In this document: piece by piece, positions 1-7,790 of the stretch
How the letters are laid out: each line of letters starts with the position of its first letter
How positions within the stretch are numbered: position 1 is the stretch's first letter
Origin: Virgibacillus ndiopensis
GTDB taxonomy: Bacteria > Bacillota > Bacilli > Bacillales > Amphibacillaceae
Direction: 5' to 3'
NCBI RefSeq assembly: GCF_900187325.1
Contig: NZ_FZMZ01000006.1
Span: forward strand, 124,001 to 188,000
Length of the DNA: 64,000 bases
Program-made: the position numbers and the translations under genes
The notes under the pieces: generated by a model
The model's database searches: none
Seen by the model: the letters and a program-made list of their open reading frames with translations, nothing else
What the model was told of the DNA's origin: nothing

Positions 1-143
1 ATTTACTAAGACGTTTCATTTCAGAACGTGGAAAGATTCTTCCACGTCGTGTAACTGGAACTTCTGCTAAATATCAACGTAAACTTACAGTAGCAATAAA
101 ACGTGCTCGTACAATGGCACTATTGCCTTACGTATCTGAGTAA
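1..143 (+). CDS. rpsR: 30S ribosomal protein S18, C-terminal part
   Basis: The window opens inside this gene; 46 codons and the stop are present. The translated end ([14 protein letters not shown], then [14 protein letters not shown]) is the typical C-terminus of bacterial S18, a small-subunit protein next to S6 at the mRNA platform. In Bacillus the gene follows rpsF and ssb, which would lie left of the window. A strong hairpin terminator follows directly, so this is the end of that operon. The 5' part is missing only because of the window edge. Confidence 0.95.
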   Translation, partial: LLRRFISERGKILPRRVTGTSAKYQRKLTVAIKRARTMALLPYVSE

Positions 144-151
144 TAAAATTA

Positions 152-203
152 CCTCTAATTTTGTGCAAGAGAATTGTTCTCTTTATAAAATTAGAGGTTT
201 TTT
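152..203 (+). terminator. Rho-independent terminator of the rpsR operon
   Basis: Perfect 11-bp inverted repeat (CCTCTAATTTT at 152-162 with AAAATTAGAGG at 187-197) followed by six T. It begins 8 bp after the rpsR stop. The 24-nt loop holds a smaller GAGAA/TTCTC hairpin. Confidence 0.9.
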
Positions 204-259
204 ATGTTTTAAATACTTCAGTCCATACGTCGCTAATATTTGTTTTTTGCTTTTCCAAT

Positions 260-928
260 TTATTCAATTGGAAAGTGCACAGTTTTTATATGTCTAAAGT
301 TTAATATCTTACTTTTATCCCGTGCTGTGACTAACTCAATCATTTTATCTTCTATTTGTTCGAATTTTCCAATTTTGCTTGTGGATTCTCCTAAATCAAA
401 TACGACAATTTTTCCTACCCGTTTTTTTAATTGTTCCTCAAAGCTACGCGCCAGTGTAATTTGAGTGGGTTTTACAGGTAGTCTTTGCTCGTTTAGTGCA
501 TAAGGGGTTTGATTTGGATTGTAGGGAATTAAGGCTTTAAGATGATTTAATGAAATGAACATTGTTTTAAATACTGGGGAATAAAAAACAAAATAATCAT
601 TTAAAATACTTGTTATATATCCGTGAATTGCCCTGTTTTTTATAACATGTATTTCTACAAATGTACCTTTTGCACTATTTAATATTTTTCGAAGTGATAT
701 TTCTTCTGACCCTTCAAATGGAGTGTTTTCCGGTTTCTCAATATCTTCGTCCGGATCTAGGTTAAGCGAAACATTTTGTATATGTTGAAAGGGGATATAT
801 ACATAATCCTCACCATTGTAAATAACCACTAGTTCAGACCCTATATCGATTAGCATTCCATTATAAACAACTCCACCGGATATCAAAATCGTAACGTCAT
901 TACCTAAGAACTGGTTTAACAATCTCAT
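260..928 (-). CDS. CotB-like spore coat protein (DUF2642-type domains)
   Basis: 222 residues with no signal peptide or membrane segment. Residues about 5-55 and 85-135 look like two copies of the small beta-barrel unit that forms the CotB repeats: a strand with a polar turn, 'G.L..I...LVVIYNGEDYVYIPFQHIQNV', and 'G.I.....DYFVFYSP...MFISLNHLKALIP'. A third, weaker copy ends in FRHIKTVHF. CotB itself is encoded 1.6 kb upstream on the same strand. The gene starts 20 bp after the permease stop, with AAAGGAGG before the ATG, so it is the last gene of the cluster. A coat role is inferred from this similarity and the context; the GGPES signature of CotB repeats is missing. Confidence 0.6.
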   Translation of the reverse strand: MRLLNQFLGNDVTILISGGVVYNGMLIDIGSELVVIYNGEDYVYIPFQHIQNVSLNLDPDEDIEKPENTPFEGSEEISLRKILNSAKGTFVEIHVIKNRAIHGYITSILNDYFVFYSPVFKTMFISLNHLKALIPYNPNQTPYALNEQRLPVKPTQITLARSFEEQLKKRVGKIVVFDLGESTSKIGKFEQIEDKMIELVTARDKSKILNFRHIKTVHFPIE

Positions 929-948
929 TTTCTATACATAACCTCCTT

Positions 949-2301
949 TTAAAAAAATAACCAATTTGTCCATAGATATAAGCTCAAAAGGCTTATAATC
1001 AATCCTATTGGAATAACCATAATGGTTACTTTAAAATATTGTCCCCATGTGATAGGAATTTTGTTCTTTTTCAAAATGAACATCCAAAGGAGGGTTGCCA
1101 AGGTACCTACAGGTGTTAAGAGAGCTCCAATATCACTGCCAATTACATTTGCGAGGTAGGCAACTTGTAAAGTATCTATATCCAAATTCATTTCTGTAAG
1201 TGACAGTGTTCCAATCATAACTGCTGGTAGGTTATTAAATATATTTGAGAGAAATGTTAACAAAGTGCCCATTATAGCTATTGCATTTAAATGACTACTC
1301 GCAACCAAACTGTGCAGATGTTCAAATAATACCGTATTAAATCCTACATTTTTAAGTCCATATACGAGAACGTACATGCTAAACGCAAAAATGAGAATGT
1401 GCCAAGGTGTCTTTTTAATAATATCCCTAATACCTTTTTGATAACGAAACCACCTGATTCCGATCAATAAAACTGCACCGACTATAGCAATCCACTCTAA
1501 CGGTATACCAAACGTGGTTAAGGAGAAGAAGCCTACTCTGATAAGAACGACAATCGATATACATATTTTAAACATGGTCCAATCATATTCTGGTTTATCT
1601 GTACTAGTTTGAGAGAATGGGTGCTGGAATATAGGTTTTTCATTCATATCAAATGGTATATTTTGATATTCAATCTTTTTTGGTATGTCTTGTTTGAAGT
1701 ATAGGAATAGAAGAATTGCGATAGTTAAGATACCTATCATAGAGGGAACAAACATCATTTCTACGTAACTATTTAATTCCAGTCCTACTATTTTTAATGC
1801 AATTAGATTTGAAATATTACTAACTGCAATTGGAGCACTTGCTGCCGTCGCAATTATCGCTCCTGATAACAGATACGCAATTTTTTGGTGAGGCTTTAAT
1901 TTAATCATATTTAATACTCGGATGATGATAGGAGTTGTAATTAAAATGCTGCCATCATTATTGAAAAACAGTGTCATTAAAAAGCATATCACGATAATAT
2001 ATAGAAATAATAATCGACCAGATCCTTTTGTTTTGTTAACTAAATTGTGTGCAACCCATTTGAAAAAACCAATACTTTCTAAGACGATAGTCATGATAAT
2101 AGTTGATATAATGGTAATAGAAGCACCACTTATTATTTCAAGAATAGCAAGAATATCACTATATGGAACGATTCCAAGTGCTAATACTAAAGATGCACCA
2201 ATCGAGGTGGGAATGGTTTCATTTAATCCCTTTGGTCTCCATAGCATTAGAAAGGTAAAAAAAAAGAAAATTATATACATTATCATGGTTTTTTCAAGCA
2301 T
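949..2301 (-). CDS. ArsB/NhaD-superfamily membrane transporter
   Basis: 450 residues with about 11-12 hydrophobic segments, the size and layout of the ion-transporter superfamily that holds ArsB (arsenite efflux), NhaD and CitM. 'FFNNDGSILITTPI' near residue 114 and 'NLPAVMIGTLSL' in the second half match the paired re-entrant loop motifs of this group (NND..., N.P...). The nearest functional idea is arsenite or antimonite efflux (B. subtilis YdfA-like), but no arsR or arsC is adjacent; instead the gene sits between two coat-protein genes. Its ATG overlaps the stop of a 44-codon upstream ORF by 8 bp, which points to translational coupling. The substrate cannot be told from sequence. Confidence 0.75.
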   Translation of the reverse strand: MLEKTMIMYIIFFFFTFLMLWRPKGLNETIPTSIGASLVLALGIVPYSDILAILEIISGASITIISTIIMTIVLESIGFFKWVAHNLVNKTKGSGRLLFLYIIVICFLMTLFFNNDGSILITTPIIIRVLNMIKLKPHQKIAYLLSGAIIATAASAPIAVSNISNLIALKIVGLELNSYVEMMFVPSMIGILTIAILLFLYFKQDIPKKIEYQNIPFDMNEKPIFQHPFSQTSTDKPEYDWTMFKICISIVVLIRVGFFSLTTFGIPLEWIAIVGAVLLIGIRWFRYQKGIRDIIKKTPWHILIFAFSMYVLVYGLKNVGFNTVLFEHLHSLVASSHLNAIAIMGTLLTFLSNIFNNLPAVMIGTLSLTEMNLDIDTLQVAYLANVIGSDIGALLTPVGTLATLLWMFILKKNKIPITWGQYFKVTIMVIPIGLIISLLSLYLWTNWLFF

Positions 2302-2428
2302 TTTGATTGACCTTTTTAACTAATTCCACAGGTGTGATATCTCCTTTTACCCCACCTTGAATCGGAGGCTGGATAAACCGAAAGAGAAAAAATCCACAAA
2401 TACAGAAAACGGAAGTGGGTAGTAGCAT
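2294..2428 (-). CDS. 44-residue membrane peptide coupled to the ArsB/NhaD-type permease
   Basis: Short ORF beginning MLLPTSVFCICGFFLFRF, with a single hydrophobic segment (residues about 5-19) and then a polar tail rich in Gly, Val and Lys. It has a very good ribosome site (AAAGGAG, 10 nt before ATG). Its last codons overlap the start of the permease (AATGCTTGA), so the two are probably translated together. I do not recognise the family. It could be a small accessory subunit of the transporter, or an upstream ORF that only tunes permease translation. Spacing and overlap make it a credible gene although it is below usual length cut-offs. Confidence 0.55.
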   Translation of the reverse strand: MLLPTSVFCICGFFLFRFIQPPIQGGVKGDITPVELVKKVNQNA

Positions 2429-2523
2429 ATAGTAGGACTCCTTTCATAATAAGACATGAAGTGGACATCAACAAAATATAATTTGATTATTAGGTCTATG
2501 TGATGCCCACACTAACTATCATT

Positions 2524-3459
2524 TTATCGTCTACGGCTCCAGTTGTTTTGTTTAAAGGGATTTGGTCCTTTGTAATTTCTTCCACCTGTATAGGAATCAT
2601 TGTTATTGTCATCATTCTCATTGTTATTGTCAGACGATTCATCATTATCAGATGATTCCTCAGCATCTTCTGCTTCTTCAGTTGATGCAACTTGAACAGT
2701 TTTTATATGGAAGATGGCAATCTTAAATAAGTCTTTGTGATGAACTAACGTTACATAGTCTTGAGAGCAATCTACAAGTACCCCTTCCACCTTTTCAGGT
2801 CCACCACTATTAATCATTACCCAGCGTTGATTGAAACTATCCAGTAATGCATTGAAGTCATCCTCAAATGCACAGGCTGGTACAATATCCTCCACAATTA
2901 CTTCTTCCCATACACCAGATGATTCTTCATCAACAGTTGATCTGCTTGAACTACTAGAACTGCTGCTTGAGCTGCTTTCTCTAGATGATTCGTCTTTTTC
3001 AGGTGATTCCTCTTTCTCATCATTTACCTCGCTGATGCTTTTAATATGCTCCAGGTTATAGTAAACAACACCGTCTTTATCGGTTGAAATTGCCAAATAG
3101 TCTGGTCTTACCAATAAGAGCATACCTGATTGAGATTCTGGACCACCTTGATTCACTTGTATATCCTGTAATATAAAATTGTTCAGTAGTTCTATGAAGT
3201 TTCCGTTATCTACAGCATTCTCATCATTTTCATCATCTTCACTTACATCGATAAACAACGGGTTTCCCTTTGAATCCTCGATGACACTTTTCAAATGTGA
3301 TAATTGATAATAGATAACATTGTTGTCTTTCGTTTCTAATGCAAGGTAATCATTTTTTACATAAAGTAATTTACCAACTTTTGATTCTGGTCCACCTTTA
3401 AAAACTTGAATGGTTTTATCCTTCATTTCCATTAAAAAAGGAAAATTGCTTTCCATCAT
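2524..3459 (-). CDS. cotB: Outer spore coat protein CotB
   Basis: 311 residues. Three repeats carry the CotB signature: 'GGPESKVGKLLYVKNDYLAL...VIYYQLSHLKSV' (about 20-60), 'GGPESQSGMLLLVRPDYLAI...VVYYNLEHIKSI' (about 105-150) and 'GGPEKVEGVLVDCSQDYVTL...FKIAIFHIKTV' (about 220-260). A poly-serine block lies between the second and third repeats (about 164-178), and an acidic Ser/Asp/Asn-rich tail ends in NNWSRRR. B. subtilis CotB has the same three repeats but its Ser/Lys/Arg-rich block lies at the C-terminus; here the serine block is internal and the tail is acidic. CotB is an abundant outer-coat protein made in the mother cell late in sporulation. The start is chosen from AGGAGGG placed 9 nt before ATGATG. 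It heads the leftward coat/permease cluster. Confidence 0.9.
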   Translation of the reverse strand: MMESNFPFLMEMKDKTIQVFKGGPESKVGKLLYVKNDYLALETKDNNVIYYQLSHLKSVIEDSKGNPLFIDVSEDDENDENAVDNGNFIELLNNFILQDIQVNQGGPESQSGMLLLVRPDYLAISTDKDGVVYYNLEHIKSISEVNDEKEESPEKDESSRESSSSSSSSSSSRSTVDEESSGVWEEVIVEDIVPACAFEDDFNALLDSFNQRWVMINSGGPEKVEGVLVDCSQDYVTLVHHKDLFKIAIFHIKTVQVASTEEAEDAEESSDNDESSDNNNENDDNNNDSYTGGRNYKGPNPFKQNNWSRRR

Positions 3460-3634
3460 AGTTTAATACCCTCCTAGTTATTTGTACTCTTGAAGTATTT
3501 ATACTGTATTTATATGAACCTAGGTATGTTTTGATATAATACAACTACCTAATTTGAATAAAACAATGAGATTGCCTATTACTAGAATAGTACCCTAAAT
3601 TATATGTATTCTGATGTGCTAGCGGAACAAAAAA

Positions 3635-3673
3635 CCTTTAACTAGCTTTTACTATGCTAATTAAAGGCTTTTT
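3635..3673 (-). terminator. Terminator after modC
   Basis: Imperfect 12-bp inverted repeat (CCTTTAACTAGC at 3635-3646, GCTAATTAAAGG at 3656-3667). Runs of T lie on both sides, so it can end leftward transcription of the mod operon and also works on the other strand. Confidence 0.7.
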
Positions 3674-3689
3674 TACTAGATTTGATATT

Positions 3690-4307
3690 CTATTTTTCTA
3701 ATTTGCCTTGTTGGATTCGTAAAATGCGATTACCCAGCTTTTCTGCTTCTTTAAAATCATGGGTTACCATAATAATAGGTATTTTCCATATAGCATGGAG
3801 CCGCAACAATTCACGTTGACATTCTTCTCGCGTCTTATCATCTAACGATGAAAAAGGCTCGTCTAATAGTAAAGCCTCTGGTTCTGTAGCTAAAGCCCGA
3901 ATTAGGGCAACGCGTTGTTTTTCGCCACCGGAAATTTGATGTGGGTAACTGTTTAGTAAATGATCGATGCCAATTACTGAAATCAACTTTTTTAATAAAG
4001 CTTCGTCCTTCATAGCATAGGCAATATTTTTTTTAACCGTCATGTGTGGAAACAACGCATAGTCCTGGAACAAATAACCGATATTTCGCTTTTGGACAGG
4101 AACTGGTTTTTCCTTTGTATGAAAAAGCATTCTATTATTTAATATAATTGCTCCGGTATCGGGGTTAGTAAGCCCAGCAATACTATTAAGAATCGTTGTT
4201 TTACCAGCCCCGGAAGGCCCAAATAACACTACTATTTCTTCTCCTACCTTAAACTTTGTTTCAATTGAAAAGTTTTTTAACTTTTTTGTTATAGCTAGTT
4301 CTAGCAT
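3690..4307 (-). CDS. modC: Molybdate ABC transporter, ATP-binding protein
   Basis: 205 residues from the ATG used here; the frame is open upstream to a TTG at 4322, but homologues begin at 'MLELAITKKL'. Walker A is GPSGAGKTT (about 31-39), the Q-loop YLFQDYALFPHM, the signature ISGGEKQRVAL, Walker B LLLDEPFSSLD, and the switch His is in MVTHDF. It energises the ModB permease on the inner face of the membrane. The C-terminal MOP/TOBE regulatory domain (about 130 residues) of long ModC proteins is absent, which is common in Firmicutes versions. It follows modB at 15 bp in a modA-modB-modC operon. Confidence 0.88.
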   Translation of the reverse strand: MLELAITKKLKNFSIETKFKVGEEIVVLFGPSGAGKTTILNSIAGLTNPDTGAIILNNRMLFHTKEKPVPVQKRNIGYLFQDYALFPHMTVKKNIAYAMKDEALLKKLISVIGIDHLLNSYPHQISGGEKQRVALIRALATEPEALLLDEPFSSLDDKTREECQRELLRLHAIWKIPIIMVTHDFKEAEKLGNRILRIQQGKLEK

Positions 4308-4322
4308 TATGTAACCCGCCAA

Positions 4323-5000
4323 TCATTGATTACTTGTGACCTTAAAAATGTTACGACCGCTCCACCAGTTTAACCATAGGATCGCACTGAAGCCAACTGC
4401 AATTATACTTATTACCCAAAACGTAGCTGCTTCTGTGTTACCCGTTTCAACAGCAAAATAGATTGCAAGCGGAATGGTATCCGTTTTATTTGGTATGTAA
4501 CCAGCAATCATAAGTGTTGCCCCAAACTCTCCTAATGCACGGGCAAAGGTTAATACTAAACCTGCTAACAGGCCCGGCCATGCTAAGGGAAACGAAATAG
4601 TCCAAAATACACGAAATCTGGATGCTCCCATGGTTAATGCTGCATTTTCGATATTCCGATCGTAATTTTGAAAGGCAGCCGAAGCGCTTTGATACATTAA
4701 TGGAAATGCGACAACAGTTGCCGCGATAACAGCGCCAATCCATGTAAATACAATTTGAAAATCATATACTTGCATGAGTATACTGCCGATTGGTCCGTTT
4801 TTGCCGAATAAATACAATAATCCAAACCCAACAACAGTAGGTGGTAAGACTAAAGGAAGCATTAAGATTGATTCAATAATACGTTTACCGTGAAATTGAT
4901 TTCGTGCTAGTATTCTTGCAAATAAAATTCCGAACATAAACACGATACAAGTGGCAATGCCCGCTATTTTTAATGATAAAAGTAATGGTGTATAGTTCAT
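4323..5000 (-). CDS. modB: Molybdate ABC transporter, permease
   Basis: 225 residues with five to six membrane spans. The 'EAA' loop of ABC permeases is clear at 'ENAALTMGASRFRVFWTISFPLAWPGLLAG' (shown in full only by its ends ENAALTMGAS and AWPGLLAG), followed by 'ARALGEFGATLMIAG', the strongly conserved ModB/CysT stretch. The start is placed at the ATG 12 bp inside the longest frame because GGTGGGA lies 6 nt before it. It sits between modA (24 bp upstream) and modC, and forms the membrane channel for molybdate, possibly also tungstate. Confidence 0.9.
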   Translation of the reverse strand: MNYTPLLLSLKIAGIATCIVFMFGILFARILARNQFHGKRIIESILMLPLVLPPTVVGFGLLYLFGKNGPIGSILMQVYDFQIVFTWIGAVIAATVVAFPLMYQSASAAFQNYDRNIENAALTMGASRFRVFWTISFPLAWPGLLAGLVLTFARALGEFGATLMIAGYIPNKTDTIPLAIYFAVETGNTEAATFWVISIIAVGFSAILWLNWWSGRNIFKVTSNQ

Positions 5001-5024
5001 GAAATGTCCCACCCTAATTTATTA

Positions 5025-5801
5025 CTAGTTATTCGTAAACCCATTAGCATCTAAAATTGATTGTGCGGTGTCACTTTGTAAAAATTCAACAAATTTTTTG
5101 GATGCCTTAGCATGTTCACTTGCTGAAGTTACAGCTGCTGGATAGACGATTGGAGAGTGCCAATTATCGTTGGCTACATCTAATAACTTTACTTTGTTGG
5201 AACGTAACATATCACTACCGTAAACAAAACCAATTTCCGTGTTTCCTGATTCTACATAAGCAAGTACTTGGCTAACGTCTTTTGCATAGACAAATTTATC
5301 TTTTAGCTCGTCCCACTTATCCAATTTGACCAGTACTTCTTTTGCATAATTCCCAGCTGGTACACTCTCTGGATTCCCTATCGCAATTTGATCAATGTTA
5401 GTTTGATTAAGGTTATTAAATGAGTCCAATTTTAATTCGGAGTTTTTTTTGCCAATCATAACAAGTTCATTTCTAGTAAAGGTTATTCGCGTATCTTCTA
5501 TAATTAGTTTCTCGCCTTCTAAAACTTCCATCCAATTTTGATTAGCAGATAGAAATACATCTACTGGAGCACCTTGTTGAATTTGTTGAGCAAGCTTTCC
5601 AGAGCCGCTAAAATTTAATGTAACCGTAACACCAGGATTTTTTTCTTCGTATGCTTTACTAATAGTTGCAATTGCTTCTGATAAACTAGCGGCTGCAGAC
5701 ACGAAAATTTCTGTGGATTCCTTGTCTTCTTTCGATGTATTGTTTTCTGTACATCCTGATAGAATGAAAAAGCAGGTAAGTAAAAGCAAAATGTATCTCA
5801 A
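5025..5801 (-). CDS. modA: Molybdate-binding lipoprotein (TTG start)
   Basis: 258 residues from a TTG start. The N-terminus is a lipoprotein signal (RYILLLLTCFFILSGC, Cys being lipidated). The mature part shows ModA hallmarks: 'VSAAASLSEAIATI', 'NFSGSGKLAQQI', 'GAPVDVFLSA', 'GNPESVPAGNYAKEVL' and 'TEIGFVYGSD'. It captures molybdate outside the membrane for ModBC. An ATG frame extends 30 codons further upstream inside the preceding gene, but would bury the signal peptide; the TTG has AAGGGGAG 8 nt before it and overlaps the upstream TGA (ATTGA), so the two genes are translationally coupled. Confidence 0.9.
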   Translation of the reverse strand: MRYILLLLTCFFILSGCTENNTSKEDKESTEIFVSAAASLSEAIATISKAYEEKNPGVTVTLNFSGSGKLAQQIQQGAPVDVFLSANQNWMEVLEGEKLIIEDTRITFTRNELVMIGKKNSELKLDSFNNLNQTNIDQIAIGNPESVPAGNYAKEVLVKLDKWDELKDKFVYAKDVSQVLAYVESGNTEIGFVYGSDMLRSNKVKLLDVANDNWHSPIVYPAAVTSASEHAKASKKFVEFLQSDTAQSILDANGFTNN

Positions 5802-6295
5802 TGTTTGTCTCCCCTTATCCGTTTTTTTGGGTAAATGGTAATAATTTTGATTAACAATATAAATGTATAGCCTAAAAATAACCACAGCCAATTATCATCT
5901 ATCGGTACGATTAAGGCAATGATCGTATAAATGATAAAAGGGATTGTTGTTGTATAGGCACTCATTTTCCATAGTAGTGCAAATCGTACCTTTCGATGCA
6001 ATAATTGACTAATCCAAGTACCAATATAAGCAACAGCAGATAACATCACAAATACAAAAATGGTTAATGGCAGATAATAAAAAATAAAAAAGTACATAAG
6101 TAAGAATAACAGGTTCATATCAGCGCCAGGACCGCTTGAAGATGCTATTCGATCAATTAATGAGGGAATAGAGACAAGCAATAGTAGAATAAACATGTAA
6201 ACCACAGTAGTGTCCATCCCAATTCTATTTAGTCTAAATACTGCTTGTTTATTTGGTAATTTAATACTTTCGGAAAGTGCTTGCAAAAAATTCAT
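5798..6295 (-). CDS. DUF1189-type membrane protein
   Basis: 165 residues with four to five hydrophobic segments (about 29-47, 62-82, 84-105, 118-138, 138-155). Opening 'MNFLQALSESIKLPNKQAVFRLNRIGMD' resembles the Bacillus DUF1189 family of unknown function. The stop overlaps the TTG start of modA, so it is the first gene of the mod operon in this strain. Whether it has any part in molybdate uptake is unknown; coupling may be fortuitous. Confidence 0.6.
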   Translation of the reverse strand: MNFLQALSESIKLPNKQAVFRLNRIGMDTTVVYMFILLLLVSIPSLIDRIASSSGPGADMNLLFLLMYFFIFYYLPLTIFVFVMLSAVAYIGTWISQLLHRKVRFALLWKMSAYTTTIPFIIYTIIALIVPIDDNWLWLFLGYTFILLIKIITIYPKKRIRGDKH

Positions 6296-6811
6296 TTAGT
6301 TCATCCTTATTTATAAATTAGCCTAACATCATTATAATAAAACTTACGGAAAAATGCGCTGATTGTTGATGAACAATCCATGACATTTTACGGATTGCTT
6401 GTTTTTGTAAAGATTATAAGTACCACAGTTGAACAACCAGCCGCCCGCGGAAAGCGAATGACTGGAGCGGAAATCACGTTGCTGTTACATCGCATTTTAT
6501 ATCAACTAGTAAGCAAGATTCAGGGATGAAGAAAGTAGGGGTTTTGCATATACGTGTCAAGCAGTCGAAAATACACAAAGAATTCTCGAGAGTATTTTGG
6601 GCTGCGGATTAAATGGGAATAATAGTTACGAAAGCAACCTTCCATAGGAACAAAAACTAACAATATTTTCGCTGTTCAGCAGATTAATTGCCCAGGAAAT
6701 AAATGTTTCTACTAATTTCAACACCAAATTTCACGTAAAAAATGTTATCATATTATAATGAGATAAATTAGATAAAGATCTGCCAGGATATAAACTAATG
6801 AGGTGCAATAT
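6296..6811. other. Divergent intergenic region with a dispersed-repeat fragment
   Basis: No gene seen in about 515 bp between two divergent operons. Positions about 6430-6480 hold GC-rich DNA (CCGCCCGCGGAAAGCG, then CTGGAGCGG) unlike its surroundings. From memory it matches a short repeat scattered through Oceanobacillus/Virgibacillus genomes. A small hairpin, CAATCC/GGATTG, lies near 6375-6400. Promoters for both flanking operons must be here but none is clear enough to mark. Confidence 0.5.
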
Positions 6812-7759
6812 ATGAATGGTTCAAAAAAACTTACAGACGGGTTACTATTAACTGCTATTTATATCGTTTTATTATTAGTAGCATTTTACGTTCCGTTAAT
6901 TGAGCTAGTAGCTACATTTTTACTACCAATACCGTTTATCATATTCGCTTTTAGATATGATTGGAAGCCAACGTTATTAATGTTGGTAGCATCCATTGTA
7001 TTATCAAGCTTATTTGCAACGGTATTTTCACTTCCACTTACCATCCTAATGGGGGTTGGAGGAATTATGATTGGAAGTGCTATGCATAAGGGATCATCTG
7101 CCTATGAAACATGGGCACGAGGAACAGTAGGATTTGTAATTGGCTTAGTGTTTATCTTTTTAGTAACACAGCTTGTTTTTGATATTAATATCGTGAATGA
7201 AATTGATTCGATGATTGATGATTCTATGCAAACAAGTCAGGATATTATGGAACAATTTGGCTTGGCAGAGCAGGCGGACGATCAATTGCTGATGATTGAA
7301 CAATATGTATCCATGCTAAAAGATCTTCTTCCGGTTGGGATTGCGCTTATAGCAATAATAATGGCGTTTATTAGCCAGTGGTTTAGTTATAAGGTGATCA
7401 ATAGGCTGGATAACAAGAAACTTCATTTTCCGCCATTTCGTAATTTAACGTTTCCGGTATCATTAGTTTGGATTTACTTTTTTGCATTAATCGTATCGTA
7501 TTTTGAACTTGACCAGAATGGAACGTTGTTTTTAGCGGTCAATAATGTACTTGTTTTAACTGGGTTACTCATGACGATTCAAGGTTTTTCGTTTATCTTT
7601 TTCTTTGCACATCAGAAAAACAAGTCAAAAGCATTGCCAATTGGTAGTGTTATTTTGACATTACTTTTTCCATTACTATTGCTTTATCTTGTACGAATCT
7701 TAGGTATAATTGATATAGGGTTTAGACTTAGAGATCGTATTGATAAGGATAAGAAATAG
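6812..7759 (+). CDS. yybS: DUF2232 membrane protein, YybS family
   Basis: 315 residues with eight predicted membrane spans, arranged as a cluster of five (residues 10-125), a soluble loop with acidic helices (about 125-165), then three more. The family (YybS) is conserved directly upstream of gdpP and rplI in Bacillus, as here. Its fold recalls ECF-type S components, but its function is not established. The ATG is chosen over a GTG 9 bp upstream because GAGGTG ends 6 nt before it. Confidence 0.85.
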   Translation: MNGSKKLTDGLLLTAIYIVLLLVAFYVPLIELVATFLLPIPFIIFAFRYDWKPTLLMLVASIVLSSLFATVFSLPLTILMGVGGIMIGSAMHKGSSAYETWARGTVGFVIGLVFIFLVTQLVFDINIVNEIDSMIDDSMQTSQDIMEQFGLAEQADDQLLMIEQYVSMLKDLLPVGIALIAIIMAFISQWFSYKVINRLDNKKLHFPPFRNLTFPVSLVWIYFFALIVSYFELDQNGTLFLAVNNVLVLTGLLMTIQGFSFIFFFAHQKNKSKALPIGSVILTLLFPLLLLYLVRILGIIDIGFRLRDRIDKDKK

Positions 7760-7790
7760 GTGTGGAAATAGGTTGTAGGAGCTGAGTTCT

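Noticed and set aside
2448-2513. GTGGACATCA/TGATGCCCAC inverted repeat after cotB
   Set aside because: Loop of about 30 nt and no T-run on the coding strand, so not convincing as a terminator.
3500-3540. SigK-like promoter upstream of cotB (CATATAAATA)
   Set aside because: Spacing within the -10 motif does not fit CATANNNTA and no good -35 was seen.
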